The notes under the pieces are model-generated. The model was given only the letters and a program-made list of their open reading frames with translations. It searched no databases and was not told the DNA's origin. The translations under genes were made by a program, and so were the position numbers. Source: CAZABC01 sp964483405 (GTDB taxonomy: Bacteria; Chloroflexota; Limnocylindria; Limnocylindrales; CSP1-4). From it: DNA of 64,000 nt. Below, in pieces: positions 25,043 to 33,406 of this stretch. The DNA is taken from positions 62,001 to 126,000 of the forward strand of contig CAZABC010000004.1 in the NCBI GenBank assembly GCA_964483405.1. Reading direction: 5' to 3'. Numbering within the stretch: the stretch's first letter is position 1; each line of letters begins with the position of its first letter.

Positions 25043-25930
25043 ATGCGGATCCACCTGGTCGACGCGACCTACGAGCTGTTCCGGGCGCATCACGCACCGC
25101 GCCCGCCGGTCCGCGGCCGTGACGGGCTGCTGCTGTCCGGCGTCGCGGGGCTCGTCGAGCAGCTCCTCTTCCTGCTCCGCGAGCAGGGGGCCACCCACGT
25201 CGGCTGCGCCACCGACCGGGTGATCCGCTCGTTCCGGAACGACCTGTACCCGGGCTACAAGACGGACGCCGGCGTGGACCCGGCGCTGCTCGCCCAGTTT
25301 CCGATCGCCGAGGCGGCGATCGAGGCGCTCGGGCTCGTCCTGTGGCCGATGGTCGAGTTCGAGGCCGACGACGCGATCGCCACCGCGGCCACCCGGTTCG
25401 CCAGCCATCCGGCGGTCGAGGGGGTCGTCGTCTGCTCGCCCGACAAGGACCTCGCCCAGCTCGTCGCCGACCGGATCGTCCTCTGGGACCGCCGCCGCGA
25501 CATCGTCTACGACGCCGACGGCGTCCGGGCGAAGTGGGGTGTGCCGCCGTCGGCGGTCGCGGATCGGCTGGCGCTCGTCGGGGACGCCGCGGACGGCTAC
25601 CCCGGGCTGCCCGGCTGGGGCGAGCGGAGCGCCGCGGCCGTCCTGGCCAGGTACGGCTCGATCGACGCGATCCCGGTCGCCGTCGGCGACTGGGCCGTGC
25701 CGGGCCTGCGCGGGGCGCCGGCCCTCGCCGCGTCGCTGGCCCGGCACCGGGACGAGGTCGAGCTGTACCGGGAGCTCGCCCGGCTCCGCGTCGACGCGCC
25801 GGTGCCGCAGACCGACCCGGACGAGCTGCGCTGGGACGGCGCGCCGCGCGACGCCTGGGGCGGGTTCTGCGACCGCTGGGGGCTCGACCGGCTGGGGGAC
25901 CGCCCGCACCGCTGGAGGTCCGCCGCCTGA
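25043..25930 (+). CDS. Stand-alone 5'-3' exonuclease (PolI N-terminal domain type)
   Basis: The 295-residue protein has the FEN/5'-exonuclease acidic residues in MRIHLVDATYELFRAHH, the FRNDLYPGYK arch region, VEFEADDAIATAA and VCSPDKDLAQLV, then a helix-hairpin-helix region (LVGDAADGYPGLPGWGERSAAAVLARYG). There is no polymerase domain, so it resembles ExoIX/Xni-type flap nucleases. It would remove 5' flaps or RNA primers. It follows the SRPBCC gene by 34 bases and converges with the inositol monophosphatase gene. Confidence 0.9.
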   Translation: MRIHLVDATYELFRAHHAPRPPVRGRDGLLLSGVAGLVEQLLFLLREQGATHVGCATDRVIRSFRNDLYPGYKTDAGVDPALLAQFPIAEAAIEALGLVLWPMVEFEADDAIATAATRFASHPAVEGVVVCSPDKDLAQLVADRIVLWDRRRDIVYDADGVRAKWGVPPSAVADRLALVGDAADGYPGLPGWGERSAAAVLARYGSIDAIPVAVGDWAVPGLRGAPALAASLARHRDEVELYRELARLRVDAPVPQTDPDELRWDGAPRDAWGGFCDRWGLDRLGDRPHRWRSAA

Positions 25931-25965
25931 TCCGACCGCCGCCCGGGGCGACCGCGGGGCGAGCG

Positions 25966-26799
25966 TCAGGCGGGCCCTTCGCGGACCAGGTCGAGGAGCG
26001 CCCGGTGGTGGGCCGGCGGAGCGGCGATCAGCCCGAGCTGCTGCGTCGCCCGGGCGAGGTCGAACCATGGCCCCCCGTCGAACGCGGTGACCGTCGCGCC
26101 CGCCCGCTCCGCGATGAGGCCGGCCCCGGCCACGTCCCAGGTGGAGAGCCCGCCCTGCTGGACGAACGCGTCGAACCGGCCGTTCGCGACGTACGCGAGG
26201 GCGAGCGCCGCCGAGCCCATCGATCGGGGGATCCGGACGGCCCTCCGGACGGCCCGGCTCCGGGTCGCGACCGACCGACCGCCGATCGCGAGTGAGACGA
26301 CGAAGTCCGACAGGCTCGCCTTGTCGCTGGCCCGGATGGGCCGGCCGCCGAGCGTCGCCCGGCCGTCGGCGGTCGCCGCGAACGTCTCGTCGCGCGTCGG
26401 GTCGTGGATCACCCCGACGACCGGCCGGCCGTCGACGGTGTGGGCGATCGAGACGCAGAAGAACGGGATCCCGTTCGCGTAGTTCACCGTGCCGTCGAGC
26501 GGGTCGACGATCCACGATCGCCCGGCCGTCCCGGTCGCCTCGCTGCCGTCGCGTCGGGCGTGCGCCCCCGATTCCTCGGCCAGGATGCCATCGGCGGGAT
26601 AGGCCGCCCGGATCGCCTCGAGGATGTGCGCCTCGGACAGGTGGTCCGCCTCGGTCACGACGTCCTTGGCCGACTTGTGCCGGATCCGCTCCAGCCGCTC
26701 GTAGCGGTCCATCAGGATCCGCCCGGCCGACTGCGCCGTCGCGACGGCGAAGGCGAGCTCGAGCGCGTAGCGCGATCCGACGACGCGAGCCGCACTCAC
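25966..26799 (-). CDS. Inositol monophosphatase family phosphatase
   Basis: The 277-residue protein has the Mg-dependent phosphatase motifs: KDVVTEADHLSE, ILAEESG, WIVDPLDGTVNYANGIPFFCVSIA and STWDVAGAGLIAERAGATVTAFDG. Substrates in the family include inositol-1-phosphate, histidinol-phosphate and 3'-phosphoadenosine phosphates; the sequence alone does not choose. The GTG overlaps the stop of the zinc-ribbon gene (GTGA), coupling the two. Confidence 0.9.
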   Translation of the reverse strand: MSAARVVGSRYALELAFAVATAQSAGRILMDRYERLERIRHKSAKDVVTEADHLSEAHILEAIRAAYPADGILAEESGAHARRDGSEATGTAGRSWIVDPLDGTVNYANGIPFFCVSIAHTVDGRPVVGVIHDPTRDETFAATADGRATLGGRPIRASDKASLSDFVVSLAIGGRSVATRSRAVRRAVRIPRSMGSAALALAYVANGRFDAFVQQGGLSTWDVAGAGLIAERAGATVTAFDGGPWFDLARATQQLGLIAAPPAHHRALLDLVREGPA

Positions 26800-27308
26800 A
26801 GGTCGCGACAGGCGACGACGAGGTCGCGCTCGGTCGTCCCGAGCTCGGTGATCCGCTGGCTGAACGTCACCTCGTCGCCCGGCTCGATCCGCGGCGTCTG
26901 GATGTAGGCGGTCTCCGGGCCGAGGCCGAGCGACGGGTCGTAGACGCGGCAGGTCGTCGAGCCGGCCCGGCTCCCCTCGTTCGCCACGGTCAGGGTCACC
27001 GTCAGCCCCGGCGGGTCGGGGGCGATCGCCACGATCCGGCCGTCGAACGGGCCGACGCCGCTCACCGCGAACGTCGCGAGCAGCCACAGGCCGACGACGG
27101 CGACCCCGATGCCGGCGAAGATCGTGCCGTGAGCCTGGCTGGCGGCCGGCTGCCGCAGCCCGAGCGGGTTGCAGTCGTCGCACATCGCGTCGCCGATCGG
27201 GACCGGGGCGCCGCAGCGGACGCAGCCATGGGTCGGCTCGGGCGCGGCGACGGCGGGTACGGGCACGGGCTGGGTCACGGGCTGGCTCACGGGGGGAGAT
27301 GGTGCCAT
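26796..27308 (-). CDS. Zinc-ribbon membrane-anchored hypothetical protein
   Basis: The 170-residue protein starts with a Pro/Val-rich tail, then a zinc-ribbon motif (CVRCGAPVPIGDAMCDDC, residues about 29-46), one membrane segment (GTIFAGIGVAVVGLWLLATFAVSGV, about 61-85), and an outer beta-rich domain resembling FxLYD or DUF4352-type domains (IVAIAPDPPGLTVTLTVANEG). The ribbon would be cytoplasmic and the C-terminal domain extracytoplasmic. The function is unknown. It is coupled to the inositol monophosphatase gene. Confidence 0.78.
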   Translation of the reverse strand: MAPSPPVSQPVTQPVPVPAVAAPEPTHGCVRCGAPVPIGDAMCDDCNPLGLRQPAASQAHGTIFAGIGVAVVGLWLLATFAVSGVGPFDGRIVAIAPDPPGLTVTLTVANEGSRAGSTTCRVYDPSLGLGPETAYIQTPRIEPGDEVTFSQRITELGTTERDLVVACRDL

Positions 27309-27348
27309 GGCCGGCTTCCGTGCGCCGGCGAGCGGGCCGGCAGCTCGC

Positions 27349-28263
27349 CTACCACCGCTCGGCGGCTCGCACCAGCCGGTCGACGTCGGCGGCCGTGCGC
27401 GCCTGGAGGACGACGCCGTCCGCCCCGTTCGCGAGCGCGACGGCCAGCGACTCGGCCGGCGCCTCCACCCACGCCGAGCCCGCGAGCGCGTCGCCGGCGC
27501 CCCAGCCGTCCTGGACCCCGAGCAGGACCACCGTGTCCTCGCGGCGGCGGCCGGCCGCCTCGAGCGCCGCCCGGTACAGCGGCTCGTGCTCCCGGAACCG
27601 GTCGGCGAACCCGGTCCAGCCGTCGCCGATCCTCGCCGCGAGCCGGGCGCCGGCAGCCGACTCTCCGCCCACGATGATCGGTGGGGGCGGCGTCGGGACG
27701 GGCCGGGCGACGGCGTCGACGAGCGGGTACCACGGGCTCGGCCGGGTCACCGGGCCGCCGGCCCACAGCGCCCGGATCACGGCGACGGCCTCCTCGAGCC
27801 GGGCGACGCGCTCGGGCGCGGCCGGGAAGTCGATGCCGTAGGCGGCGTGCTCGGCCGGGTGGCCGCCGATCCCGATCCCGAGGACGGCCCGGCCGCCGGT
27901 CGCGACCTGGAGCGTCCCGACCGCCCGGGCGAGGACGGCCGGATGACGGTTCATCACGTTCGTCACGAAGCTGCCGACCGCGATCCGATCCGTCCGGCCG
28001 GCGGCGAGGGCCAGCATCGTCCAGCACTCGAGGACCGGCGTCCGCTCGTCGCCCCGTCCGACGAAGTGGTCCCACGCCCAGACGCCGGCATACCCGGCGG
28101 CTTCGAGCCGCGATGCGCTCTCGAGCCACCAGCCGGGCTCGGCCCCGATGACGCCGAGGGCGACGCCGACCGGCCGACGGCCGCGGCGGAGGAAGCCGCG
28201 CGGGTCCGGGTGGGCCGGCGGAGCGGGGTCGGCTCCCGGGTCGGACCCGTCGCGAGCCGGCAC
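27349..28263 (-). CDS. LLM-class F420-dependent oxidoreductase
   Basis: This protein of about 304 residues has a luciferase-like TIM barrel: VGVALGVIG at the first strand, GVWAWDHFVG, RIAVGSFVTNVMNRHPAVLARAVGTLQVATGGRAVLGIGIGGH, and the C-terminal PPPPIIVGGESAAGARLAARIGDGW. The family uses F420H2 or FMNH2; the F420 genes in this window favour F420. The GTG at 28263 lies two bases after the MTA phosphorylase stop; a GTG 31 codons later is an alternative. The substrate is unknown. Confidence 0.83.
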   Translation of the reverse strand: MPARDGSDPGADPAPPAHPDPRGFLRRGRRPVGVALGVIGAEPGWWLESASRLEAAGYAGVWAWDHFVGRGDERTPVLECWTMLALAAGRTDRIAVGSFVTNVMNRHPAVLARAVGTLQVATGGRAVLGIGIGGHPAEHAAYGIDFPAAPERVARLEEAVAVIRALWAGGPVTRPSPWYPLVDAVARPVPTPPPPIIVGGESAAGARLAARIGDGWTGFADRFREHEPLYRAALEAAGRRREDTVVLLGVQDGWGAGDALAGSAWVEAPAESLAVALANGADGVVLQARTAADVDRLVRAAERW

Positions 28264-28265
28264 GC

Positions 28266-29114
28266 CTAGAGCCCGGTCTCGAAGAGCCGGATGTCCTCGG
28301 GCGTGATCGTGTGGCCGTCGCCGCGGGTCACCGCGAGCGCGTCGCGGGCGCCGAGCGCGTCGAGGTCGGTCGGGAAGCGCACGATCATGTCGAGGACGAC
28401 CCGCTGGATCCGGGCCGCGTTGCGCTGGAAGACCTCGAGGACGCTGAGGGCGTCCACCGCCTCGGTGCCCTCGAGGACGCCGGCGTCGTAGTCGGTGATG
28501 AGGCTGATGTTGACGACGGCCATCCCGAGCTCGCGACAGAGGAACGCCTCGGGGTACTGGGTCATGTTGATGACCTCCCAGCCCGCGTCGCCGAACCACT
28601 TCGACTCGGCCTTGGTCGAGAACCGGGGGCCGTTGATGACGACGACCGTGCCGCGCTCGTGGACCGGGATGCCGTGCGCCCGGATGACCTCGATCGCGAT
28701 CCGCCGGAGGACCGGGTCGTACGTCTCGGCCGAGCTCAGGTGGCTGACGACCGGCCCGTCGTAGAAGGTGTCGGCCCGGCCCCGGGTCCGGTCGACGAAC
28801 TGGTCGCAGACGACGAAGTCGCCGGGGGCGACCTCGCGCTGGAGCGAGCCGGCGGCGCAGGGACTGATGACCGCCCTGACCCCGAGGGCCCGCATCGCCC
28901 ACACGTTCGCCCGGTAGTTGATCCGGTGCGGCGGGATCGTGTGGCGCCGCCCGTGGCGCGGCAGGAAGGCGACCGACCGGCCGCCGACCTCGGCCAGGAA
29001 GACGCTGTCGGACGGCGCGCCGTACGGCGTGTCCACCTTGATCTCGCGGACGTCGTCGAGGAGCGAGTAGAAGCCCGAGCCACCGAAGACGCCGATCTCC
29101 GCCCTGTCCGCCAC
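28266..29114 (-). CDS. mtnP: S-methyl-5'-thioadenosine phosphorylase
   Basis: The 282-residue protein has the purine phosphorylase family segments IGVFGGSGFYSLLDD, VAFLPRHGRRHTIPPHRINYRANVWAMRALGVRAVISPCAAGSL and NGPRFSTKAESKWF, with NMTQYPEAFLCRELGMAVVNISLITDYDAGV near the base-binding site. It phosphorolyses methylthioadenosine to adenine and methylthioribose-1-phosphate in methionine salvage. It faces the F420 block across a 107-base gap and leads the LLM oxidoreductase gene. Confidence 0.93.
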   Translation of the reverse strand: MADRAEIGVFGGSGFYSLLDDVREIKVDTPYGAPSDSVFLAEVGGRSVAFLPRHGRRHTIPPHRINYRANVWAMRALGVRAVISPCAAGSLQREVAPGDFVVCDQFVDRTRGRADTFYDGPVVSHLSSAETYDPVLRRIAIEVIRAHGIPVHERGTVVVINGPRFSTKAESKWFGDAGWEVINMTQYPEAFLCRELGMAVVNISLITDYDAGVLEGTEAVDALSVLEVFQRNAARIQRVVLDMIVRFPTDLDALGARDALAVTRGDGHTITPEDIRLFETGL

Positions 29115-29208
29115 CGCAAGCCTCCTCCGGACGCCGCCGGGCGAGTGGCCGGTCGGCCGCCCGCGACGGGCCGATGCTACCGCGGGCTCGTCGTCACCGT
29201 GACCGCGA

Positions 29209-29214
29209 TATCCT
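29209..29214 (+). promoter_or_regulatory. -10 box of a leaderless promoter for the F420 block
   Basis: TATCCT is followed by seven bases and the ATG at 29222. It supports that start over an in-frame ATG 48 bases upstream. Confidence 0.55.
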
Positions 29215-29221
29215 CGGGTCG

Positions 29222-29656
29222 ATGGACACCCCCACCTCCCTGCCCGACCACGTCCGCGAGTACCTCTCGGCGCCCCGCTTCCTGACCCTCGCCACGATCG
29301 ACCCTGACGGCGCGCCGCGGATGGCCGTCGTCTGGTATCGCCTCGAGACCGACGGCCGGATCATGGTCAACAGCGCGGATGGCCGGCGCTGGCCGGCGAA
29401 CCTCCGGCGCGACCCGCGGGTCGGGCTCTCGATCGTCGACGGCGGCGACGGCTACCGGTGGGTCGGGCTGACCGGTGCCGTCGACCGGATCGACGACGAC
29501 CAGGCGATCGCCCAGGCCGACATCGCCGGGCTCGCCCGGACGTACCACGCCGCCGACCCGGCCAAGGCCGAGCGACTCATCGCCGACCGGTTCACCCGCC
29601 AGCACCGCGTCAGCTTCCGGATCCGGATCGCCGCGGTCCACGACCACCTCGAGTGA
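29222..29656 (+). CDS. PPOX-class, probably F420-binding, split-barrel protein
   Basis: The 144-residue protein has RFLTLATIDPDGAPRMAVVWYRLETDGRIMVNSADGRRWPANLRRDPRVGLSIVDG, typical of pyridoxamine-oxidase-like proteins of the F420-dependent FDOR-B group. Such proteins reduce small molecules such as biliverdin or unsaturated esters with F420H2. Context supports F420: cofD, cofC and cofE follow on the same strand. The start at 29222 fits the TATCCT box. Confidence 0.8.
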   Translation: MDTPTSLPDHVREYLSAPRFLTLATIDPDGAPRMAVVWYRLETDGRIMVNSADGRRWPANLRRDPRVGLSIVDGGDGYRWVGLTGAVDRIDDDQAIAQADIAGLARTYHAADPAKAERLIADRFTRQHRVSFRIRIAAVHDHLE

Positions 29657-29684
29657 TCCGGCCGAGCCGTCGGAGGACCGCCGC

Positions 29685-30062
29685 ATGAACCCGATCGCCC
29701 GCACGTTCAACGCGATCGGTGGCCGGCTCCTCGCCACCGTCGGGCGCGCCGGTCATCTGACGACGACCGGTCGGCGCTCCGGCCTCCCGAGGATCGTCGC
29801 CGTCGGCTTCGTCCGGCGGCCCGACGGCACGATCCTCATCGGCTCCGGCCGTCCCGATGCCGCCTGGGTCGTCAACCTCCGGGCCGATCCGCGCTGCCGG
29901 TTCCGGACCCGGGGCGGCGAGGCCATGTACCGGGCGATGGAGCAGACCGGCGACGCCCGCGGGCCGGCGCTGGCCGAGCTCCGGCGCGGGATGGGGGGCG
30001 CCGGATCGCGGTTCACCTTCCACGACGTCTTCGTCCTCGAGCCGGAGCCCACACCGCGATGA
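29685..30062 (+). CDS. Ddn-like nitroreductase/quinone reductase (F420-dependent, FDOR-A type)
   Basis: The 125-residue protein has the LTTTGRRSGLPRIVAVGFVRRPDGTILIGSG and WVVNLRADPRCRF patterns of the deazaflavin-dependent nitroreductase family. Mycobacterial Ddn and relatives reduce quinones and nitroaromatics with F420H2. GGAGG stands about nine bases before the ATG. Its stop overlaps the cofD start (ATGA), tying an F420-using enzyme to F420 synthesis. Confidence 0.85.
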   Translation: MNPIARTFNAIGGRLLATVGRAGHLTTTGRRSGLPRIVAVGFVRRPDGTILIGSGRPDAAWVVNLRADPRCRFRTRGGEAMYRAMEQTGDARGPALAELRRGMGGAGSRFTFHDVFVLEPEPTPR

Positions 30063-31042
30063 GCGGCGGATCGGTCGTCGTCCTGGCCGGCGGCGTCGGC
30101 GGCGCGAAGCTCGCCCACGGGCTCCTCCTCGCCGGCGGCCCGGCTCTCACGGTCGTCGTCAACACCGGCGACGACCTCGAGCGGCACGGCCTCGCGATCT
30201 GGCCCGACCACGACACGGTCTGCTACACGCTCGCCGGGCTCGACGACCGCGACCGCGGCTGGGGCCTTCGTGACGAGACCTGGGCGACGATCGAGCAGCT
30301 CGAGCGCCTCGGCGAGCCCGCCTGGTTCCGCCTCGGCGACCGCGACCTCGCGACCCACCTCGTCCGGACCGAGCAGCTGCGGGCCGGGATCCGGCCGACC
30401 GTCGTCGCGGCCGACCTCCAGCGCCGCCTCGGCGTCCCCGTCCCGGTCCTGCCGATGGCCGACGAGCCGGTCCGCACGGAGGTCCGCTGCGACGAGGGCT
30501 GGCTCGACTTCCAGACCTACTTCGTGGCCCGCCGGCAGCGGCCCGAGGTCCGGGCGGTCCGCTTCGCCGGGATCGACGCCGCCCGGCCGACGGTCGAGGT
30601 CGCAACGGCCATCGCCGGTGCGAGCGCCATCGTCCTCGCCCCGTCGAACCCGTTCGTGTCCATCGGGCCGATCCTCGCCGTCCCCGGCATGGGCGAGGCG
30701 ATCGCCGCGGCGCGGGCCGCCGGCACGCCGGTCGTCGGCGTCTCGCCGATCGTCGGTGGCCGGGCGCTCAAGGGTCCGGCCGATCGGATGCTCGTCTCGC
30801 TCGGGCGCGCGTCGAGCGCGCTCGGGGTGGCCGAGGGCTATGTCGGGATCGTCGACGGGTTCGTCGTCGACGCGATCGACGCGGACCTGGCGCCCGCCAC
30901 CGAGGCCCTCGGGATCGCGGTCGACATCGATGACACGGTCATGGTCGACGACGCGGCGCGAGCCCGGCTCGGCGTCGCGGTCCTCGCGTTCGCGGAGCGC
31001 CTCGGCGCCCGACCGGCGGCGTCGATGGCGGCCGACGGATGA
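30059..31042 (+). CDS. cofD: 2-phospho-L-lactate transferase (CofD/FbiA)
   Basis: The 327-residue protein has VVVLAGGVGGAKLAHGLLLAGG at the N-terminus, NTGDDLERHGLAIWPDHDTVCYTLAG, and LAPSNPFVSIGPILAVPGM, all CofD signatures. It joins the deazaflavin Fo with the activated phospholactate (or phosphoenolpyruvate-derived) unit to give F420-0 or its dehydro form. It lies in a cofD-cofC-cofE run with 4-bp overlaps at both ends. Fo synthase genes (fbiC or cofG/H) are not in the window. Confidence 0.95.
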   Translation: MSGGSVVVLAGGVGGAKLAHGLLLAGGPALTVVVNTGDDLERHGLAIWPDHDTVCYTLAGLDDRDRGWGLRDETWATIEQLERLGEPAWFRLGDRDLATHLVRTEQLRAGIRPTVVAADLQRRLGVPVPVLPMADEPVRTEVRCDEGWLDFQTYFVARRQRPEVRAVRFAGIDAARPTVEVATAIAGASAIVLAPSNPFVSIGPILAVPGMGEAIAAARAAGTPVVGVSPIVGGRALKGPADRMLVSLGRASSALGVAEGYVGIVDGFVVDAIDADLAPATEALGIAVDIDDTVMVDDAARARLGVAVLAFAERLGARPAASMAADG

Positions 31043-31650
31043 GCGCGACCGGGCACCTGGTCGCCATCGTCCCGATCCGCGGCCTCGAGGGGGCGAAGAC
31101 CCGCCTCGGCGAGGTCCTCGATCCCGAGGAGCGCCGCGATCTCGTCGAGCGGCTGCTCGTCCGGACCGTCGGGGCGGCCCTCGCGACCCCGGGCGTCGCC
31201 GAGGTCCTCGTCGTCAGCGACGACCCGGAGGCGCTCGCGGTCGCCGCGGTCGCCGGCGCCCGGGGGCTCCGCCAGACCGGGGCCGGGCTCAACGGGGCGC
31301 TCGGCGAGGCTCGGGCCGACGCCGTCGCCCGGGGCGCCGGGGCCATCCTCATCCTGCCGGCCGATCTCGCCCTGCCCTCACCGGTCGCGATCGGGGCGGT
31401 CGTCGTCGCGGCCGAGGGATCGCGCCCGGTCGTCGTCGTCGCCCCGGACCGTCACGGCCGGGGCACGAACGCGCTCCTCGTCGCCCCACCGGGGGCCATC
31501 CCGTTCGCCTTCGGCGGCGACAGCCGGCACGCCCACGCCGCCCTCGCGACGGCCGCGGGCGCCCGGGTCGTCGAGCTCGACGGTCCCCTCGGGCTCGACG
31601 TCGACACACCGGACGACCTGATCGCCGCCGAGGCGGCCGGGATCCGATGA
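31039..31650 (+). CDS. cofC: 2-phospholactate/phosphoenolpyruvate guanylyltransferase (CofC/FbiD)
   Basis: The 203-residue nucleotidyltransferase has VAIVPIRGLEGAKTRLGEVLDPEERRDLVERLL, a VLVVSDDPEAL strand, and ILILPADLALPSP with acidic metal ligands. CofC activates phospholactate, or in bacteria often phosphoenolpyruvate, with GTP for CofD. Which substrate this enzyme uses cannot be read reliably from sequence. It overlaps cofD and cofE by 4 bases each. Confidence 0.93.
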   Translation: MSATGHLVAIVPIRGLEGAKTRLGEVLDPEERRDLVERLLVRTVGAALATPGVAEVLVVSDDPEALAVAAVAGARGLRQTGAGLNGALGEARADAVARGAGAILILPADLALPSPVAIGAVVVAAEGSRPVVVVAPDRHGRGTNALLVAPPGAIPFAFGGDSRHAHAALATAAGARVVELDGPLGLDVDTPDDLIAAEAAGIR

Positions 31651-32423
31651 ACGACCGTTCGACCGGCCTGTCCGTCGTGGCGCTCGAGGGGATCCCCGAG
31701 GTCCGCCCCGGCGCCGACCTCGGGGCGCTCCTGGCCGAGGCGATCGAGCGCACGGTCGGCGTCTCGCCGCTCCGCCCCGACGACGTCCTCGTCGTCACCC
31801 AGAAGGTCGTGTCGAAGGCGGAGGGCGCGGTCGTCGACCTCGAAACGGTCGAGCCGCGGCCCGAGGCCGTCGCCTTCGCCGAGCGGTGGGACCGCGACCC
31901 GCGGCAGCTCGAGGTCGTCCTCCGCGAAGCCCGCCGGGTCGTCCGGATGGCGAACGGGGTCTGCATCGTCGAGACCGCCCACGGCTTCATCTGCGCCAAC
32001 GGCGGCGTCGACGCGAGCAACGTCGGGCCGGGCAGCGGCTCGGTGGTGACCCTCCTGCCCCGCGATCCCGATGCCTCGGCGGCCGGGATCCGGGCGGCCA
32101 TCCGGGCCCGGACCGGCGTCGACGTCCCGGTCGTCGTGTCCGATTCGTTCGGCCGGCCGTGGCGCTGGGGGATCGTCGACGTCGCGATCGGGGTGAGCGG
32201 CCTCCGCCCGCTCGAGGATCTGCGGGGCCGGCCCGATGCCGACGGCCGCCCGATGCGGGTCACGATCCGGGCCGTCGCCGACGAGATCGCGTCGGCCGCC
32301 GAGCTCGCCCTCGGCAAGGTCGCCCGCCGCCCGGCGGCGGTCGTCCGCGGTGCCGAGCCGCCGCTCGGCGAGGGCTCGATCGCCGAGCAGCTGATGGATC
32401 CGGCGTACGACCTCTTCCGCTGA
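31647..32423 (+). CDS. cofE: Coenzyme F420-0:L-glutamate ligase (CofE)
   Basis: The 258-residue protein has LRPDDVLVVTQKVVSKAEGAVVDLETV, ICANGGVDASNVGPGSG, VVVSDSFGRPWRWGIVDVAIGVSGLRPLEDLRG and a C-terminal LRPLE/ADEIASAAEL region. It adds glutamates to F420-0. It is the single-domain CofE form; the nitroreductase-like C-terminal domain of mycobacterial FbiB is absent, so glutamate tail length may differ from that of Actinobacteria. Its ATG overlaps the cofC stop. Confidence 0.95.
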   Translation: MNDRSTGLSVVALEGIPEVRPGADLGALLAEAIERTVGVSPLRPDDVLVVTQKVVSKAEGAVVDLETVEPRPEAVAFAERWDRDPRQLEVVLREARRVVRMANGVCIVETAHGFICANGGVDASNVGPGSGSVVTLLPRDPDASAAGIRAAIRARTGVDVPVVVSDSFGRPWRWGIVDVAIGVSGLRPLEDLRGRPDADGRPMRVTIRAVADEIASAAELALGKVARRPAAVVRGAEPPLGEGSIAEQLMDPAYDLFR

Positions 32424-32428
32424 GGGGC

Positions 32429-32434
32429 TACCCT
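32429..32434 (+). promoter_or_regulatory. -10 box of a leaderless promoter
   Basis: TACCCT is followed by seven bases and the GTG at 32442, so the LLM gene may be transcribed on its own as well as with cofE. Confidence 0.55.
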
Positions 32435-32441
32435 CTCCGAC

Positions 32442-33335
32442 GTGCGGATCGGCCTGCAGATCAGCTCCTTCACCTGGCCCGGCGGGCCCGCCGCCATCGG
32501 CCCGACCCTCGCCCGCGTCGCGGCGGACGCGGACGCGGTCGGCGTCGACTCGATCTGGCTGATGGATCACTTCTTCCAGATCCGGAGCATCGGCCGGGTC
32601 GACGAGCCGATGCTCGAGGGCTGGACGGCGCTCGGGTTCCTCGCCGCGCATACCCGGCGAGCCCGGCTCGGCCTGCTCGTCGGTGGGATCCACTACCGCC
32701 AGCCGGCGCTCTGGGTCAAGGCCGCGACGACGCTCGACGTCCTCTCGGGCGGGCGGGCCTGGCTCGGGCTCGGGGCGGCCTGGAACGAGGAGGAATCGCG
32801 CGCGCTCGGCTTCCCGTTCCCGCCGCTCGGCGAGCGCTTCGAGCTGCTCGAGGAGACCCTCGAGATCGCCCACGCCATGTGGTCCGGTGAGCGCGGGACC
32901 GAGGGACCGCATGCCGGCCGGCACGTCCGCGCCGAGCGGCTCCTCAACGTGCCCCAGTCGCTCTCGCGGCCGCGGGTCCCGATCATGGTCGGTGGTGGCG
33001 GCGAGCGCCGGACCCTCCGGCTCGTCGCCCGCTACGCCGACGCCGCGAACGTCTTCGGCACGCCCGAGGTCGTCGCCCGCAAGTACGCGATCCTTCGCGA
33101 GCACTGCGCCGCGGTCGGCCGGCCCTACGACGCGATCGAGCGGACGACCCTCCAGTCGACGACGCTCGCGGCCGCCGGCGGGCGCGGCGAGCCACCGGCG
33201 AAGCTCGTCGAGCGGCTCGGCGAGCTCGCCGACGCGGGCGCGCAGCACGCGATCCTCGGCCTCCCCGGCGTCGACGACCCGGCCCAGCTCGAGCTGCTCG
33301 GGCGATCGGTCATCCCGCAGGTCCGGGGGCTGTAG
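32442..33335 (+). CDS. LLM-class F420-dependent oxidoreductase
   Basis: The 297-residue luciferase-like protein starts MRIGLQISSFTWPGGPAAIG and has VDSIWLMDHFFQI, RLGLLVGGIHYRQPALWVKAATTLDVLSGGRAWLGLGAAWNEEE, and a C-terminal RVPIMVGGGGERRTLRLVARYADAANVFG. Its position 18 bases after cofE supports F420 as cofactor. The substrate is unknown. It belongs to a different subgroup from the LLM protein at 27349. Confidence 0.87.
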   Translation: MRIGLQISSFTWPGGPAAIGPTLARVAADADAVGVDSIWLMDHFFQIRSIGRVDEPMLEGWTALGFLAAHTRRARLGLLVGGIHYRQPALWVKAATTLDVLSGGRAWLGLGAAWNEEESRALGFPFPPLGERFELLEETLEIAHAMWSGERGTEGPHAGRHVRAERLLNVPQSLSRPRVPIMVGGGGERRTLRLVARYADAANVFGTPEVVARKYAILREHCAAVGRPYDAIERTTLQSTTLAAAGGRGEPPAKLVERLGELADAGAQHAILGLPGVDDPAQLELLGRSVIPQVRGL

Positions 33336-33375
33336 CCGGGCCGCCCGGCCGCCGGCCGGCCCGAGACCCGGGTGC

Positions 33376-33394
33376 TATACTCCCGGGGAGTATA
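33376..33394. promoter_or_regulatory. Palindromic operator at the thioredoxin reductase promoter
   Basis: TATACTCC and GGAGTATA form a perfect 8-base inverted repeat around CGG. The arms also supply TATACT and TATAC -10-like boxes, so a bound protein would block transcription. The G/C-tract flanked by ATAC resembles CsoR/RcnR-family operators, but no such regulator is in the window and the assignment is tentative. Confidence 0.65.
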
Positions 33395-33406
33395 CGTGCC
33401 GCTACG

